NCBI GenBank assembly: GCA_012511425.1
Contig: JAAZGC010000117.1
Coordinates: 1 to 29,068, forward strand
DNA length: 29,068 nucleotides
Direction: 5' to 3'
Source: Clostridiales bacterium
GTDB lineage: Bacteria; Bacillota; Clostridia; Oscillospirales; CAG-272
Part shown: positions 1-8,165 of the stretch, one piece after another
How the letters are laid out: every line of letters begins with the position of its first letter
Numbering within the stretch: position 1 is the stretch's first letter
The notes under the pieces: generated by a model
Told to the model about the DNA's origin: nothing
Seen by the model: only the letters and a program-made list of their open reading frames with translations
The model's database searches: none
Made by a program: the position numbers and the translations under genes

Positions 1-2701
1 CCATCTTTCCGTGGGCGGTGACGATGCGCGCCTCCGGGCAGAGGTTTTTCACTCTCGCCGCAGTTTCGTATATCGTTTCGACGCGGTTATGCAGATAGAA
101 GACCTGCCCGCCGCGCCTCAGCTCTTTTTTGAGTGCTTCGGCTATGATGCCGTCGTCGTATTCGAGGACATAGGTCTGAACCGGCAGGCGGTCGCCGGGG
201 GCTTCTTCGAGAATAGACATATCCCGGATACCCGACATCGCCATGTTGAGCGTCCTCGGAATCGGAGTTGCGGTTAAAGTCAGAACATCGACATTTCTTG
301 TAAGCTGCTTTAATTTTTCCTTCTGGGCAACTCCGAAGCGCTGCTCCTCGTCGACGATGACAAGTCCCAAATTCTTGAACTCGATGTCTTTTGAAAGCAC
401 TCTGTGCGTGCCGACAAGGATATCTATCTCTCCGCGGCGGACGCGCCTTATTATCTCCGCCTGCTGCTTTGCGTTTCTGAAGCGGGAGAGCATATCGGCC
501 TTTACGGGATATCCGCGCATTCGGCTTAATATCGTCTGATAATGCTGCATTGCGAGGATGGTTGTCGGAACGAGCAATACCACCTGCTTGCCGCTGCCGA
601 CGGCTTTGAAGGCGGCCCTGAGGGCGACTTCGGTCTTGCCGAAGCCGACGTCTCCGCAGAGCAGGCGATCCATCGGATAACTCTTTTCCATATCCGCCTT
701 GATCTCCCGCGCCGCTTCGAGCTGACCTTCGGTCTCTTCATACTCGAAGGCGCTTTCAAACTGGAGCTGCATATCGTCGTCCGGGTAAAATGCGAAGCCC
801 GGCAGCTTCATCCTCTCGGCGTAAAGCTTTATAAGCTCCTTTGCCATATCCTTTGCCGCGCCTTTTGCTTTTGTCTTTGCCTTTGCCCAGTCGGTGCCGC
901 CCATTTTGGAGAGCTTTGCCATGCTGTCGTCGCCGCCGGTGCCGATGTATTTCGACACCATGTCGAGCTGGTCGCAGGGGAGATACAATTTGTCGGTTCC
1001 GGTGTATTGTATCTTCATATAGTCGCGAGTCACTCCGTCCATTGTCAGAGTATCGAGCCCGATATAGCGGCCGATGCCGTGGGTTACATGAACGACAAGA
1101 TCTCCCTGCGAAAGGTCGGCGTAGCTCATTATCCGCTCCCGCGTCGACTTTTTGCCGGGGCGGTTCTTTTTTGCGGACGATGCGCGGCTGAGCGAATTCG
1201 GATTGGCGTAAAGCGATAGGAGAGCGAAATTAGAGGATAAAATTTCAAAACCGCTGAAATTTATGCCGTAAATTATATTCGGAATACCGCCGATGAACTC
1301 ATCACCGGTATTTATGACGGCGGGAATACCGTTTTCGTTAAGCAGGTTCTTTGTCGACTGAGCTGCCGCCTCGCTTTCCGCAGCTAACAACACTTCGCGT
1401 TTGGATGCGGAAAATCCTTCGAGGTCTTCGAGCAGAAGCTCCGGCTTGCCTGAATACGACGGGGTCTGGCGGGTGGTGAAGCTGTAAATTCCGGAAAGCT
1501 TCAGCCCGGAGCCGGAGGCAAAATTATCGACAAAAAGCGATGTCGAATTCAGAATCCGGTATGAAAAATCATCAAAGCTCAACGAATATCCGGCATATTT
1601 CGAATCGACGGAATATTCTGCCAGCAGTTCTTTAATCTGCTGTTCCTGATGCCACCCAAAGCCTTTAAGCCGTTCATTTACGGCATTTCTTTCCTGTACC
1701 GCGATTATGTTTCCGTCAAAATAATCGAGCAGACAGACGCGCTCGTCGTATATAAGATTTATGTATTTGTCGCCGAAACTGATATCGAGACCGGAATTTA
1801 CCGTGTCAAGCTCGTTTTGCACCGATTTGCGCGCCGAAATCTTCGCTTCGGCGGAAAAATCCGAAGATACGGGGGTTTTATCTATATACGCGAGCTGCGC
1901 GGAGAGCGCTTTTGCAAGCTCAAGACGCTTTTCCTTAGTTATCATGATCTCGCGCGCCGGGGTGAGATATATTCTGTCGATCTTCTCTATCGTGCGCTGA
2001 GTCAGCATATCGAAGACGGACATCTGCTCGATTTCATCTCCGAAAAAGTCGATTCTGACGGGATCCGGCGTGTGCGGCGGCCAGATATCGACAATTCCGC
2101 CGCGCACCGAAAAGCCGCCGACACCGTCGACCATATCGGTTCTTACATATCCCGCGCCGACAAGATAATCGGTAAGCTTTTCTATGCTCCATGCGGAATT
2201 TTCGCCGTTAAGCGAAATAACGGCGGCAGAAGCGGCAAGCGCCGAACGGGGCATGGTATACTGAACGGCGGCGTCGGGGGTTGCAAGGATTATATCATAA
2301 TCGTCGCGGACGACGGCGTCAAGCACGGCGATGCGGTCGTGTTCGTATTCATGAGAGGAGACTATGCTGCGGTAAACGAAATCGCGCATCGGATATATGA
2401 GCGCCCTCATCCCGCAGTCGGCAAAAACGTTCGATATGCGGAGCGCGTCCTTTTCCTCAGGAACAACGGCAAGAAAGCCCCGGCCGAATTTCTCCCGGAG
2501 CTCACATGCCAATGCCAGATAAAATGCGGTGCGCGCACCTTCGCAAAGGCCGGATACAAGTAACGGCAGCGGCTTTCCCGAACGGGCTTGAGTATATAGA
2601 TTTGATAAAAAGCCCTTATACTCCCCGCTTGCTTCAACGGGTGCGGAAAACAGACCCGCTCTTTGAAGTTCCGCGGTTTTGCCTATTGATTCGTTATTCA
2701 T
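1..2701 (-). CDS. mfd: Transcription-repair coupling factor Mfd (partial, 3' end outside window)
   Basis: Mfd is a DNA translocase that removes RNA polymerase stalled at lesions and recruits UvrA to start nucleotide excision repair. The frame is open from ATG at 2701 to the left edge, giving 900 codons of an expected 1150 or so. Visible parts, in order: an N-terminal UvrB-like region, the RNA-polymerase-interacting domain starting near residue 533 (GDLVVHVTHGIGRYIG), Walker A GDVGFGKTE at 683-691, the DEEQ box at 784-787, and the TATPIPRTL helicase motif. The UvrA-binding surface lies in the N-terminal part; the C-terminal regulatory domain is cut off. It starts 8 bases after the pth stop, so the two are probably co-transcribed, an arrangement similar to that in Bacillus. 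No internal stop was found in the stretches I checked. Confidence 0.96.
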   Translation of the reverse strand, partial: MNNESIGKTAELQRAGLFSAPVEASGEYKGFLSNLYTQARSGKPLPLLVSGLCEGARTAFYLALACELREKFGRGFLAVVPEEKDALRISNVFADCGMRALIYPMRDFVYRSIVSSHEYEHDRIAVLDAVVRDDYDIILATPDAAVQYTMPRSALAASAAVISLNGENSAWSIEKLTDYLVGAGYVRTDMVDGVGGFSVRGGIVDIWPPHTPDPVRIDFFGDEIEQMSVFDMLTQRTIEKIDRIYLTPAREIMITKEKRLELAKALSAQLAYIDKTPVSSDFSAEAKISARKSVQNELDTVNSGLDISFGDKYINLIYDERVCLLDYFDGNIIAVQERNAVNERLKGFGWHQEQQIKELLAEYSVDSKYAGYSLSFDDFSYRILNSTSLFVDNFASGSGLKLSGIYSFTTRQTPSYSGKPELLLEDLEGFSASKREVLLAAESEAAAQSTKNLLNENGIPAVINTGDEFIGGIPNIIYGINFSGFEILSSNFALLSLYANPNSLSRASSAKKNRPGKKSTRERIMSYADLSQGDLVVHVTHGIGRYIGLDTLTMDGVTRDYMKIQYTGTDKLYLPCDQLDMVSKYIGTGGDDSMAKLSKMGGTDWAKAKTKAKGAAKDMAKELIKLYAERMKLPGFAFYPDDDMQLQFESAFEYEETEGQLEAAREIKADMEKSYPMDRLLCGDVGFGKTEVALRAAFKAVGSGKQVVLLVPTTILAMQHYQTILSRMRGYPVKADMLSRFRNAKQQAEIIRRVRRGEIDILVGTHRVLSKDIEFKNLGLVIVDEEQRFGVAQKEKLKQLTRNVDVLTLTATPIPRTLNMAMSGIRDMSILEEAPGDRLPVQTYVLEYDDGIIAEALKKELRRGGQVFYLHNRVETIYETAARVKNLCPEARIVTAHGKM

Positions 2702-2709
2702 CGGTTAAT

Positions 2710-3342
2710 TTAGTTGTTGTATTTTTGCATGGCGCTGTCGACGTCTCCGCCTATAAGGGTTTCCACGGCTCCCGGAACGTCGTTTACCCGCTCGGCGAAT
2801 TTCTCCGCATCCTCCGGCGGCATGACGCCTAAAACCCAGTTTATCATGTTTGCCGGGTCCGGCGGAACGCCGACTCCTAACTTTATCCTTATGAAGGATT
2901 CGGAGCCTAATTGCCCGATAATGCTTCTTATTCCCTTCTGACCGCCGTCGGAGCCTTTGCGGCGGATTCTCATCCGACCCGGCTCAAGCGCGGCGTCGTC
3001 CTGAACGACTATAATCCTCTCGGGGGGGATCTTATAAAAAACCGCCGCCGCTTTGCCCGCAAAACCGGATTCGTTCATGTAAGTCATCGGCTTCATGAAA
3101 AGCGTTCTCTTTCCGGCGATTATGCACTCGCCCGTCAGGGCGGAGAATTTCGAGCGGTCGATCTTGAAGGCTTTTTCGGCGGCGATTTTGTCAACGGCAA
3201 CAAACCCGGCATTGTGCCGGGTACGGGAGTATTCGGGTCCTGGATTGCCGAGGCCGCAGACAATAAATTCAAAAGCCCCGGTATTCTGCGAAGAATCGGT
3301 ACCGGAGGATATCCGGCGGAAAAGTTCGAAAATATCTGTCAC
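2710..3342 (-). CDS. pth: Peptidyl-tRNA hydrolase
   Basis: Pth cleaves the ester bond between peptide and tRNA on peptidyl-tRNAs that drop off the ribosome, recycling tRNA in the cytoplasm. The 210-residue product has the family landmarks: GLGNPG (Asn33), RHNAGF with the catalytic-type His43, MNESG, the QDDAAL loop holding the conserved Asp, and GSDGGQKG. The start is GTG at 3342 with AAGG 8 bases upstream. This leaves about 25 residues ahead of the usual family start, so a later start is possible. Two positions that are His in E. coli Pth (the HDE loop and GGHNG) are Gln here. A sigma-A promoter lies upstream, and mfd follows after 8 bases. Confidence 0.95.
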   Translation of the reverse strand: MTDIFELFRRISSGTDSSQNTGAFEFIVCGLGNPGPEYSRTRHNAGFVAVDKIAAEKAFKIDRSKFSALTGECIIAGKRTLFMKPMTYMNESGFAGKAAAVFYKIPPERIIVVQDDAALEPGRMRIRRKGSDGGQKGIRSIIGQLGSESFIRIKLGVGVPPDPANMINWVLGVMPPEDAEKFAERVNDVPGAVETLIGGDVDSAMQKYNN

Positions 3343-3375
3343 GGTTAACGCCTTTTTAATATCTTATCTACTGGT

Positions 3376-3404
3376 ATTATACCCGAAAATGATGAACTTT
3401 TCAA
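3376..3404 (-). promoter_or_regulatory. Sigma-A promoter of pth-mfd
   Basis: On the minus strand TTGAAA (3399-3404) and TATAAT (3376-3381) are separated by exactly 17 bases. The pth GTG lies about 34 bases downstream of the -10 box. Confidence 0.8.
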
Positions 3405-3486
3405 GCCGAATCCGCCGCAAGACGGAAAAATACAAATTCTTTTGTAAATATTTACATTGTATGAGTGGAAAAAACAACGTTATTTA

Positions 3487-3495
3487 TGGTATAAT
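3487..3495 (+). promoter_or_regulatory. Extended -10 promoter of ppdK
   Basis: TGGTATAAT is an extended -10 element. No good -35 box is visible 17 bases upstream (GGAAAA). Transcription would start near 3502, giving a leader of about 53 bases with a GGAGG site at 3538-3542 before the ATG at 3555. Confidence 0.65.
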
Positions 3496-3554
3496 ATTAG
3501 GCAGTGCGATTAATATCAAAAACAAAACATTATTAGTGGAGGTTATATTCCCAG

Positions 3555-6194
3555 ATGAGCAAAAAATTCGTATACCTGTTCTCCGAAGGCGACGCCACCA
3601 TGCGTGAGCTGCTCGGCGGAAAGGGTGCCAACCTTGCCGAAATGACCAAGATCGGTCTGCCGATCCCCCAGGGCTTCATCATCACCACCGAAGCCTGCAC
3701 ACAGTTCTATGAGGACGGCCGCAAGATTAATGACGCCATCGTTGCCGAAATCAACGAAAACATCATAAAAATGGAAGAAATCACCGGCAAAAAATTCGGC
3801 GATCACAAGGATCCGCTGCTGGTTTCGATCCGCTCCGGTTCCCGTGCTTCCATGCCCGGTATGATGGACACAATCCTAAACCTCGGTCTTAACGAAGAAG
3901 TTATCGCCGGTATGATCAAAAACAATCCCGATCCGAAATACGAGCGCTTCGTTTATGACTCCTACCGCCGCTTTATTCAGATGTTCTCCGACGTTGTCAT
4001 GGGCGTAGGCAAGAAGTATTTCGAGACCCTTATCGACGAGCTGAAGGAAGAGCGCGGCATCACCGATGACATCGATCTTACCGCAGCCGATTTCAAAAAG
4101 CTCGCAGCGCAGTTCAAGGCTGAATATAAGAATCAGCTCGGCACCGACTTCCCGTCCGATCCGAAAGTTCAGCTTTTCGAATCGATAAAGGCAGTTTTCC
4201 GCTCCTGGGACAACCCCAGAGCCAACATCTATCGCCGCGACAACGACATTCCGTACAGCTGGGGCACCGCCGTCAACGTACAGCAGATGGTCTTCGGCAA
4301 CCTCAACGAAAACTCCGGAACCGGCGTTGCTTTCACCCGTGACCCCGCCACCGGCGAAAAGGGACTTTACGGCGAATACCTTACCAACGCTCAGGGCGAA
4401 GACGTCGTTGCCGGCGTCCGCACCCCGATGGATATAAGCCACATGGAAGAGACCTTCCCGGAAGCTTACAAGCAGTTCGTTCAGGTCTGCGACACCCTCG
4501 AACATCACTACCGCGATATGCAGGACATGGAGTTCACCGTTCAGGACGGCAAACTCTTTATGCTCCAGACCCGCAACGGCAAGCGCACCGCTCAGGCAGC
4601 TCTCAAGATCGCCTGCGACCTCGTCGACGAGGGAATGCGCACCGAAAAGGAAGCAGTCGCAATGATCGACCCGCGCAACCTTGACACCCTGCTTCACCCG
4701 CAGTTCGACGCGAAAGCTCTCAAGGCTGCCACTCCTCTCGGCCGAGGCCTCGGCGCTTCCCCCGGAGCCGCCTGCGGCCAGGTAGTCTTCACCGCTCACG
4801 AAGCCGAAGAATGGGAAGCCAACGGCAAGAAGGTTATTCTCGTTCGTCTCGAGACTTCCCCCGAAGACATCGCAGGAATGAAATCCGCAGAGGGCATTCT
4901 CACCGTTCGCGGCGGAATGACTTCTCACGCTGCTGTCGTTGCCCGCGGAATGGGTAAGTGCTGCGTTTCCGGATGCGGCGACATTGCCATGGACGAAGAG
5001 AACAAGAAGTTCACCCTCGGCGGAAAGACCTTCCGTGAAGGCGACGTTATTTCTCTCGACGGCACCACCGGCAATATCTACGAAGGCGCCATAGCCACCG
5101 TTGATGCGCAGATCGCCGGCGAATTCGGCCGCATCATGGATTGGGCCGACAAATATCGCAAGCTCAAAGTCCGCGCCAACGCCGACACCCCGACCGACGC
5201 CGCAAAAGCCCGCGAACTCGGCGCAGAAGGCATCGGCCTCTGCCGCACCGAGCATATGTTCTTCGAAGCAGACCGCATCGAAGCTTTCCGCGAGATGATC
5301 GTCTCCGATACCGTCGAAGAGCGCCGCGAAGCTCTTGAAAGGATCCTGCCGTATCAGCAGGGCGACTTTGAGGCTCTTTATGAGGCTCTCCAGGGCGCGC
5401 CCGTTACCATCCGCTTCCTTGACCCGCCGCTGCACGAGTTCCTTCCCACCGAGGAAGCCGAAATCGAGAAGCTTGCGAAGTCCAGGAACAAGACCGTTGC
5501 GCAGATTAAAGAAATCATCGCTTCTCTCCATGAGTTCAACCCGATGATGGGCCCCCGCGGCTGCCGTCTCGCCGTTACCTATCCGGAAATCGCCGAGATG
5601 CAGACGTAGGCCGTTATCCGCGCCGCCATCAACATCAAGAAAAAGCATCCCGACTGGAACGTCAAGCCGGAGATCATGATCCCGCTCGTCTCCGAAGTCA
5701 AGGAGCTCAAGTATGTCAAGAAGACGGTCGTCGCGACCGCCGACGCCGAGATCAAAGCCGCAGGCATCGACCTCTGCTATGATATCGGAACCATGATCGA
5801 GATCCCGCGCGCTACCCTTACCGCCGACGAGATCGCTGCCGAGGCCGACTTCTGCAGCTTCGGAACCAACGACCTCACCCAGATGACTTTCGGCTTCTCC
5901 CGCGACGATGCCGGCAAGTTCCTCGGCGCCTATTATGAAAGCAAGATATTCGAAAGCGATCCTTTCGCAAGACTTGACCAGAACGGCGTAGGCAAGCTTA
6001 TGAAGAAGGCAGTTGAACTCGGAAAACCTGCCAACCCGAACCTCCACATCGGAGTCTGCGGCGAGCACGGCGGCGACCCGTCCTCTGTCGAATTCTGCCA
6101 CAAGCTTGGTCTCGACTATGTATCCTGCAGCCCCTTCCGCGTTCCGATCGCCCGTCTCGCTGCCGCTCAGGCCGCCATTAAAGACGAGAAATAA
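3555..6194 (+). CDS. ppdK: Pyruvate, phosphate dikinase, interrupted by an in-frame TAG at codon 685
   Basis: PPDK interconverts pyruvate, ATP and Pi with PEP, AMP and PPi. In anaerobic Clostridia it is a central glycolytic or gluconeogenic enzyme. The frame from ATG 3555 to TAA 6192-6194 would give 879 residues, matching the family's roughly 875. Seen: the N-terminal nucleotide-binding domain (GGKGANLAEMT near the start), the swivelling phosphohistidine domain with GGMTSHAAVVARGMG (His458), and the C-terminal PEP/pyruvate barrel with GVCGEHGG (catalytic-type Cys835). TAG at 5607-5609 interrupts the barrel in EMQT-TAG-AVIRAA, so normal termination would give 684 residues without Cys835. The downstream frame is clean and fully PPDK-like. 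Codon use is strongly biased, as in highly expressed genes. Whether it is a pseudogene, a readthrough gene or a sequence error cannot be told here. Confidence 0.93.
5607..5609 (+). other. In-frame amber codon inside ppdK
   Basis: TAG lies at codon 685, in frame with both the upstream 684 codons and the downstream 194 codons. From memory, the Clostridium symbiosum enzyme has Arg at this place (MQTRAV). Lys, Gln or Glu codons ending in AG would be one base away. Confidence 0.9.
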
Positions 6195-6210
6195 GATATA
6201 ATACTCTGTT

Positions 6211-6244
6211 GAGAGGGAGAACCCCGGTTTTCCCTCTCTTTTTT
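6211..6244 (+). terminator. Rho-independent terminator of ppdK
   Basis: GAGAGGGA (6211-6218) pairs with TCCCTCTC (6231-6238), followed by six T. It starts 17 bases after the ppdK stop. Confidence 0.85.
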
Positions 6245-6293
6245 AATCGGATTTAATCGGAATTTATGAACAAAAAAACACCGAGGGGACGGC

Positions 6294-7211
6294 ATGGACG
6301 CCAAAGACAAACAAGAGCTTATCCGTTACTACGACTTTCTTGCGGACGACGGCTGCGACCCGGTATATGACCCGCCGTTGCTCAGGGATCACATGAATAA
6401 ATGGGACGGCGGGGTGTTTCTTGCCAAGCTGCGGCTGACAAAAGAAAAGTCGGTCCTTGAAATAGGCGTCGGAACCGGCAGGCTTGCCGTGAAGACTGCG
6501 CCCCTCTGCGGCAGCTTTGCCGGGATCGATATTTCTCCGAAAACAATCGAGCTGGCGAAAAAGAATTTGAAAGACATTCCGAATGTTGAGCTTGTTTCGG
6601 GTGACTTCCTGACCTATGATTTCGGCAGGACGTTTGATGTGATCTGCTCGTCGCTCACATTCATGCATATTGAGCGGAAAACCGAAGCTTTCATAAAAGC
6701 GGCGAGTCTTCTGAACGACGGCGGGATTTTCGTATTATCGACCGACAAAAATCAAGGCGGATTCATTGATTACGGAAAAGCGAAGATATCCGTTTTTCCC
6801 GACAAACCGGAGGAAACCGAGGCGGATATAGCATATTCGGGACTTAAGCTCGAAGAGCGTTTCGAAACCGAATTTGCGCATATTTTTGTCGCAAGAAAAA
6901 ATAATTTCTGCTGGTGCGGTCATGATTGCTCGAAATGTGCGACATATACGGCAACGATAAGAAACGACGATGTGCTGCGCGAAAAATCGCGGGCGTTTTA
7001 CATGGAGCAATTCGGGCGGGAGATACCTGCCGAAGACATTGTCTGCTGCGGCGGAAGAAGCGGGCGGATATTAAATCTCTGCCTCGAGTGTCCGTTCAGG
7101 AACTGCGGCATCGGGCGGGGAATTGATTCATGTCGGCTGTGCCCGGAATATCCCTGCCCCGATTTGAAGGATTATCAGGAAAAGTATGTGAATAAGTGCA
7201 ATATGATTTGA
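6294..7211 (+). CDS. Class I SAM methyltransferase fused to a DUF3795-like cysteine-rich domain
   Basis: The 305-residue product has two parts. Residues 1 to about 200 are a Rossmann-fold methyltransferase with the SAM-binding motif VLEIGVGTGRL (54-64), the acidic residue after strand 2 (GIDIS) and a post-motif region (FDVICSSLTFMHI). Residues 205-305 are rich in cysteine (Cys 206, 208, 212, 215, 251, 252, 263, 266, 271, 280, 283, 288), with CGHDCSKC, CLECPFRNCG and CRLCPEYPCP. This resembles DUF3795, a presumed metal-binding domain of unknown function. The ATG at 6294 follows a GAGGGGAC stretch. No convincing promoter of its own is seen, and the ppdK terminator lies just upstream. The methyl acceptor is unknown. 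The methyltransferase assignment is firm; the DUF3795 name is from memory. Confidence 0.85.
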   Translation: MDAKDKQELIRYYDFLADDGCDPVYDPPLLRDHMNKWDGGVFLAKLRLTKEKSVLEIGVGTGRLAVKTAPLCGSFAGIDISPKTIELAKKNLKDIPNVELVSGDFLTYDFGRTFDVICSSLTFMHIERKTEAFIKAASLLNDGGIFVLSTDKNQGGFIDYGKAKISVFPDKPEETEADIAYSGLKLEERFETEFAHIFVARKNNFCWCGHDCSKCATYTATIRNDDVLREKSRAFYMEQFGREIPAEDIVCCGGRSGRILNLCLECPFRNCGIGRGIDSCRLCPEYPCPDLKDYQEKYVNKCNMI

Positions 7212-7236
7212 TGCGCGTTTAATGACTGTATATCCG

Positions 7237-7266
7237 TTGACATTTTTACATTTCTTGTGCTATAAT
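7237..7266 (+). promoter_or_regulatory. Consensus sigma-A promoter of the 7335 gene
   Basis: TTGACA (7237-7242), an 18-base spacer, and TATAAT (7261-7266). Transcription would start near 7273, so the possible start at 7269 is unlikely and the ATG at 7335 is favoured. Confidence 0.85.
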
Positions 7267-7334
7267 ATGTGCAAAAAGTCTCCATAGATTTTAAGTCATA
7301 CCCGTTTTTAAAACAGACAAGGATATCAATTAAA

Positions 7335-7736
7335 ATGATCAATTTATTAAATCATTATTCCGGACAGCCACGGGCGCTGACTATGGACGAAATGCAGTCA
7401 TTGGCTTTGGAAATTTTCGAAGAAATCGGAGCCGATCCGAAAGCTGCAGAAGCTTATGAGAAACTGATTGAAACAGCAACGCGCTATGTATTCTACAGAT
7501 CAAACTGGCTGCTCTGGGACAGAGATACAAAACTGGTTAACGACGACGGCCGCACTTCATGTCATGATGCCTTGATAAAAAATTTCAATGTTCTGGCAAA
7601 GCGCCTTAAAGCGGATCAAAAGAAAGCGGCATGGAGAGATGTGCTCGGTTACGCAGAAGATGATCCTTATAACCGAAAACGTATCGGAGATTTTGCCTGT
7701 TATCTGGTGTTTATTAACTGCCTTAATGCGAGGTAA
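7335..7736 (+). CDS. Small unrecognised protein, possibly DUF3232-like
   Basis: The product is 133 residues from ATG 7335. AAGGAT lies about a dozen bases upstream, and the start is downstream of the predicted transcription start. It is soluble and mostly helical in character, with no signal peptide or membrane segment. Notable stretches are TCHDALIKNFNVLAKRLKAD in the middle and RKRIGDFACYLVFINCLNAR at the C-terminus. These remind me of DUF3232, a small Firmicutes family of unknown function, but I cannot confirm it. It is a single-gene unit with its own promoter and terminator. Its codon use looks less GC-biased than its neighbours, which might mean separate acquisition. Function unknown. 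Confidence 0.7.
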   Translation: MINLLNHYSGQPRALTMDEMQSLALEIFEEIGADPKAAEAYEKLIETATRYVFYRSNWLLWDRDTKLVNDDGRTSCHDALIKNFNVLAKRLKADQKKAAWRDVLGYAEDDPYNRKRIGDFACYLVFINCLNAR

Positions 7737-7834
7737 TTTGTTCTTCTCCGCAAGCTGCGGCCCGGTTCTGAAGTTGAACGTTTCATTCATTGCCGAGCGT
7801 ATTTCAGGAGACGGAGGAATATACAGGAAGGTAT

Positions 7835-7880
7835 GAGCAGCTGCAGATTTTCTTCGAAATCAGCTCCCTCGGCTTTTTTT
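7835..7880 (+). terminator. Probable terminator of the 7335 gene
   Basis: GAG..AGCT..GATTT pairs with AAATC..AGCT..CTC around a TCTTCG loop, followed by GGC and seven T. The stem has small bulges. Between the stop at 7736 and this hairpin I see nothing else convincing. Confidence 0.6.
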
Positions 7881-7892
7881 CAAAAATACCCC

Positions 7893-7921
7893 TTGACAAA
7901 CTCCCGCGAAAGTGGTATAAT
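7893..7921 (+). promoter_or_regulatory. Consensus promoter of tRNA-Leu
   Basis: TTGACA (7893-7898), a 17-base spacer and TATAAT (7916-7921). The mature tRNA begins at 7931, about 10 bases after the -10 box. Confidence 0.9.
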
Positions 7922-7930
7922 GTATTGCAC

Positions 7931-8015
<85 letters not shown>

Positions 8016-8022
8016 GACAGGG

Positions 8023-8050
8023 CGGCCATGATTTGTATGGCCGTTTTTTT
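8023..8050 (+). terminator. Terminator of tRNA-Leu
   Basis: CGGCCAT (8023-8029) pairs with ATGGCCG (8037-8043), followed directly by seven T. Confidence 0.9.
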
Positions 8051-8085
8051 ATTTCCGTTTTACACCATATTAAACACCGAAATGC

Positions 8086-8114
8086 TTGATTTCGTCCCGC
8101 AGATATAGTATTAT
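8086..8114 (+). promoter_or_regulatory. Promoter of the GH39-like gene
   Basis: TTGATT (8086-8091), a 17-base spacer and TATTAT (8109-8114). Transcription near 8121 leaves a 45-base leader to the ATG at 8166 and argues against the TTG at 8124. Confidence 0.65.
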
Positions 8115-8165
8115 ATAAACAGATTGGAATTCCGAGACTTATTTAAAGAAAGGGACGGAAACGGA

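Noticed and set aside
542..2563. Long plus-strand frames at 542-1219 and 1649-2563
   Set aside because: They are antisense to mfd, which shows clear family motifs in its own frame.
3876..6101. 741-residue open frame on the minus strand opposite ppdK
   Set aside because: It mirrors the strongly biased codons of ppdK, has no recognisable domain and no ribosome site, and the plus-strand frame is clearly PPDK.
5607..6194. Reading the ppdK tail as a separate gene starting at ATG 5676
   Set aside because: It is in the same frame and continues PPDK homology without a gap; I see no reason for a separate start.
6242..6260. TTTAATCGG repeated twice with a 10-base period
   Set aside because: Two short AT-rich copies just after a terminator; too little to call a site.
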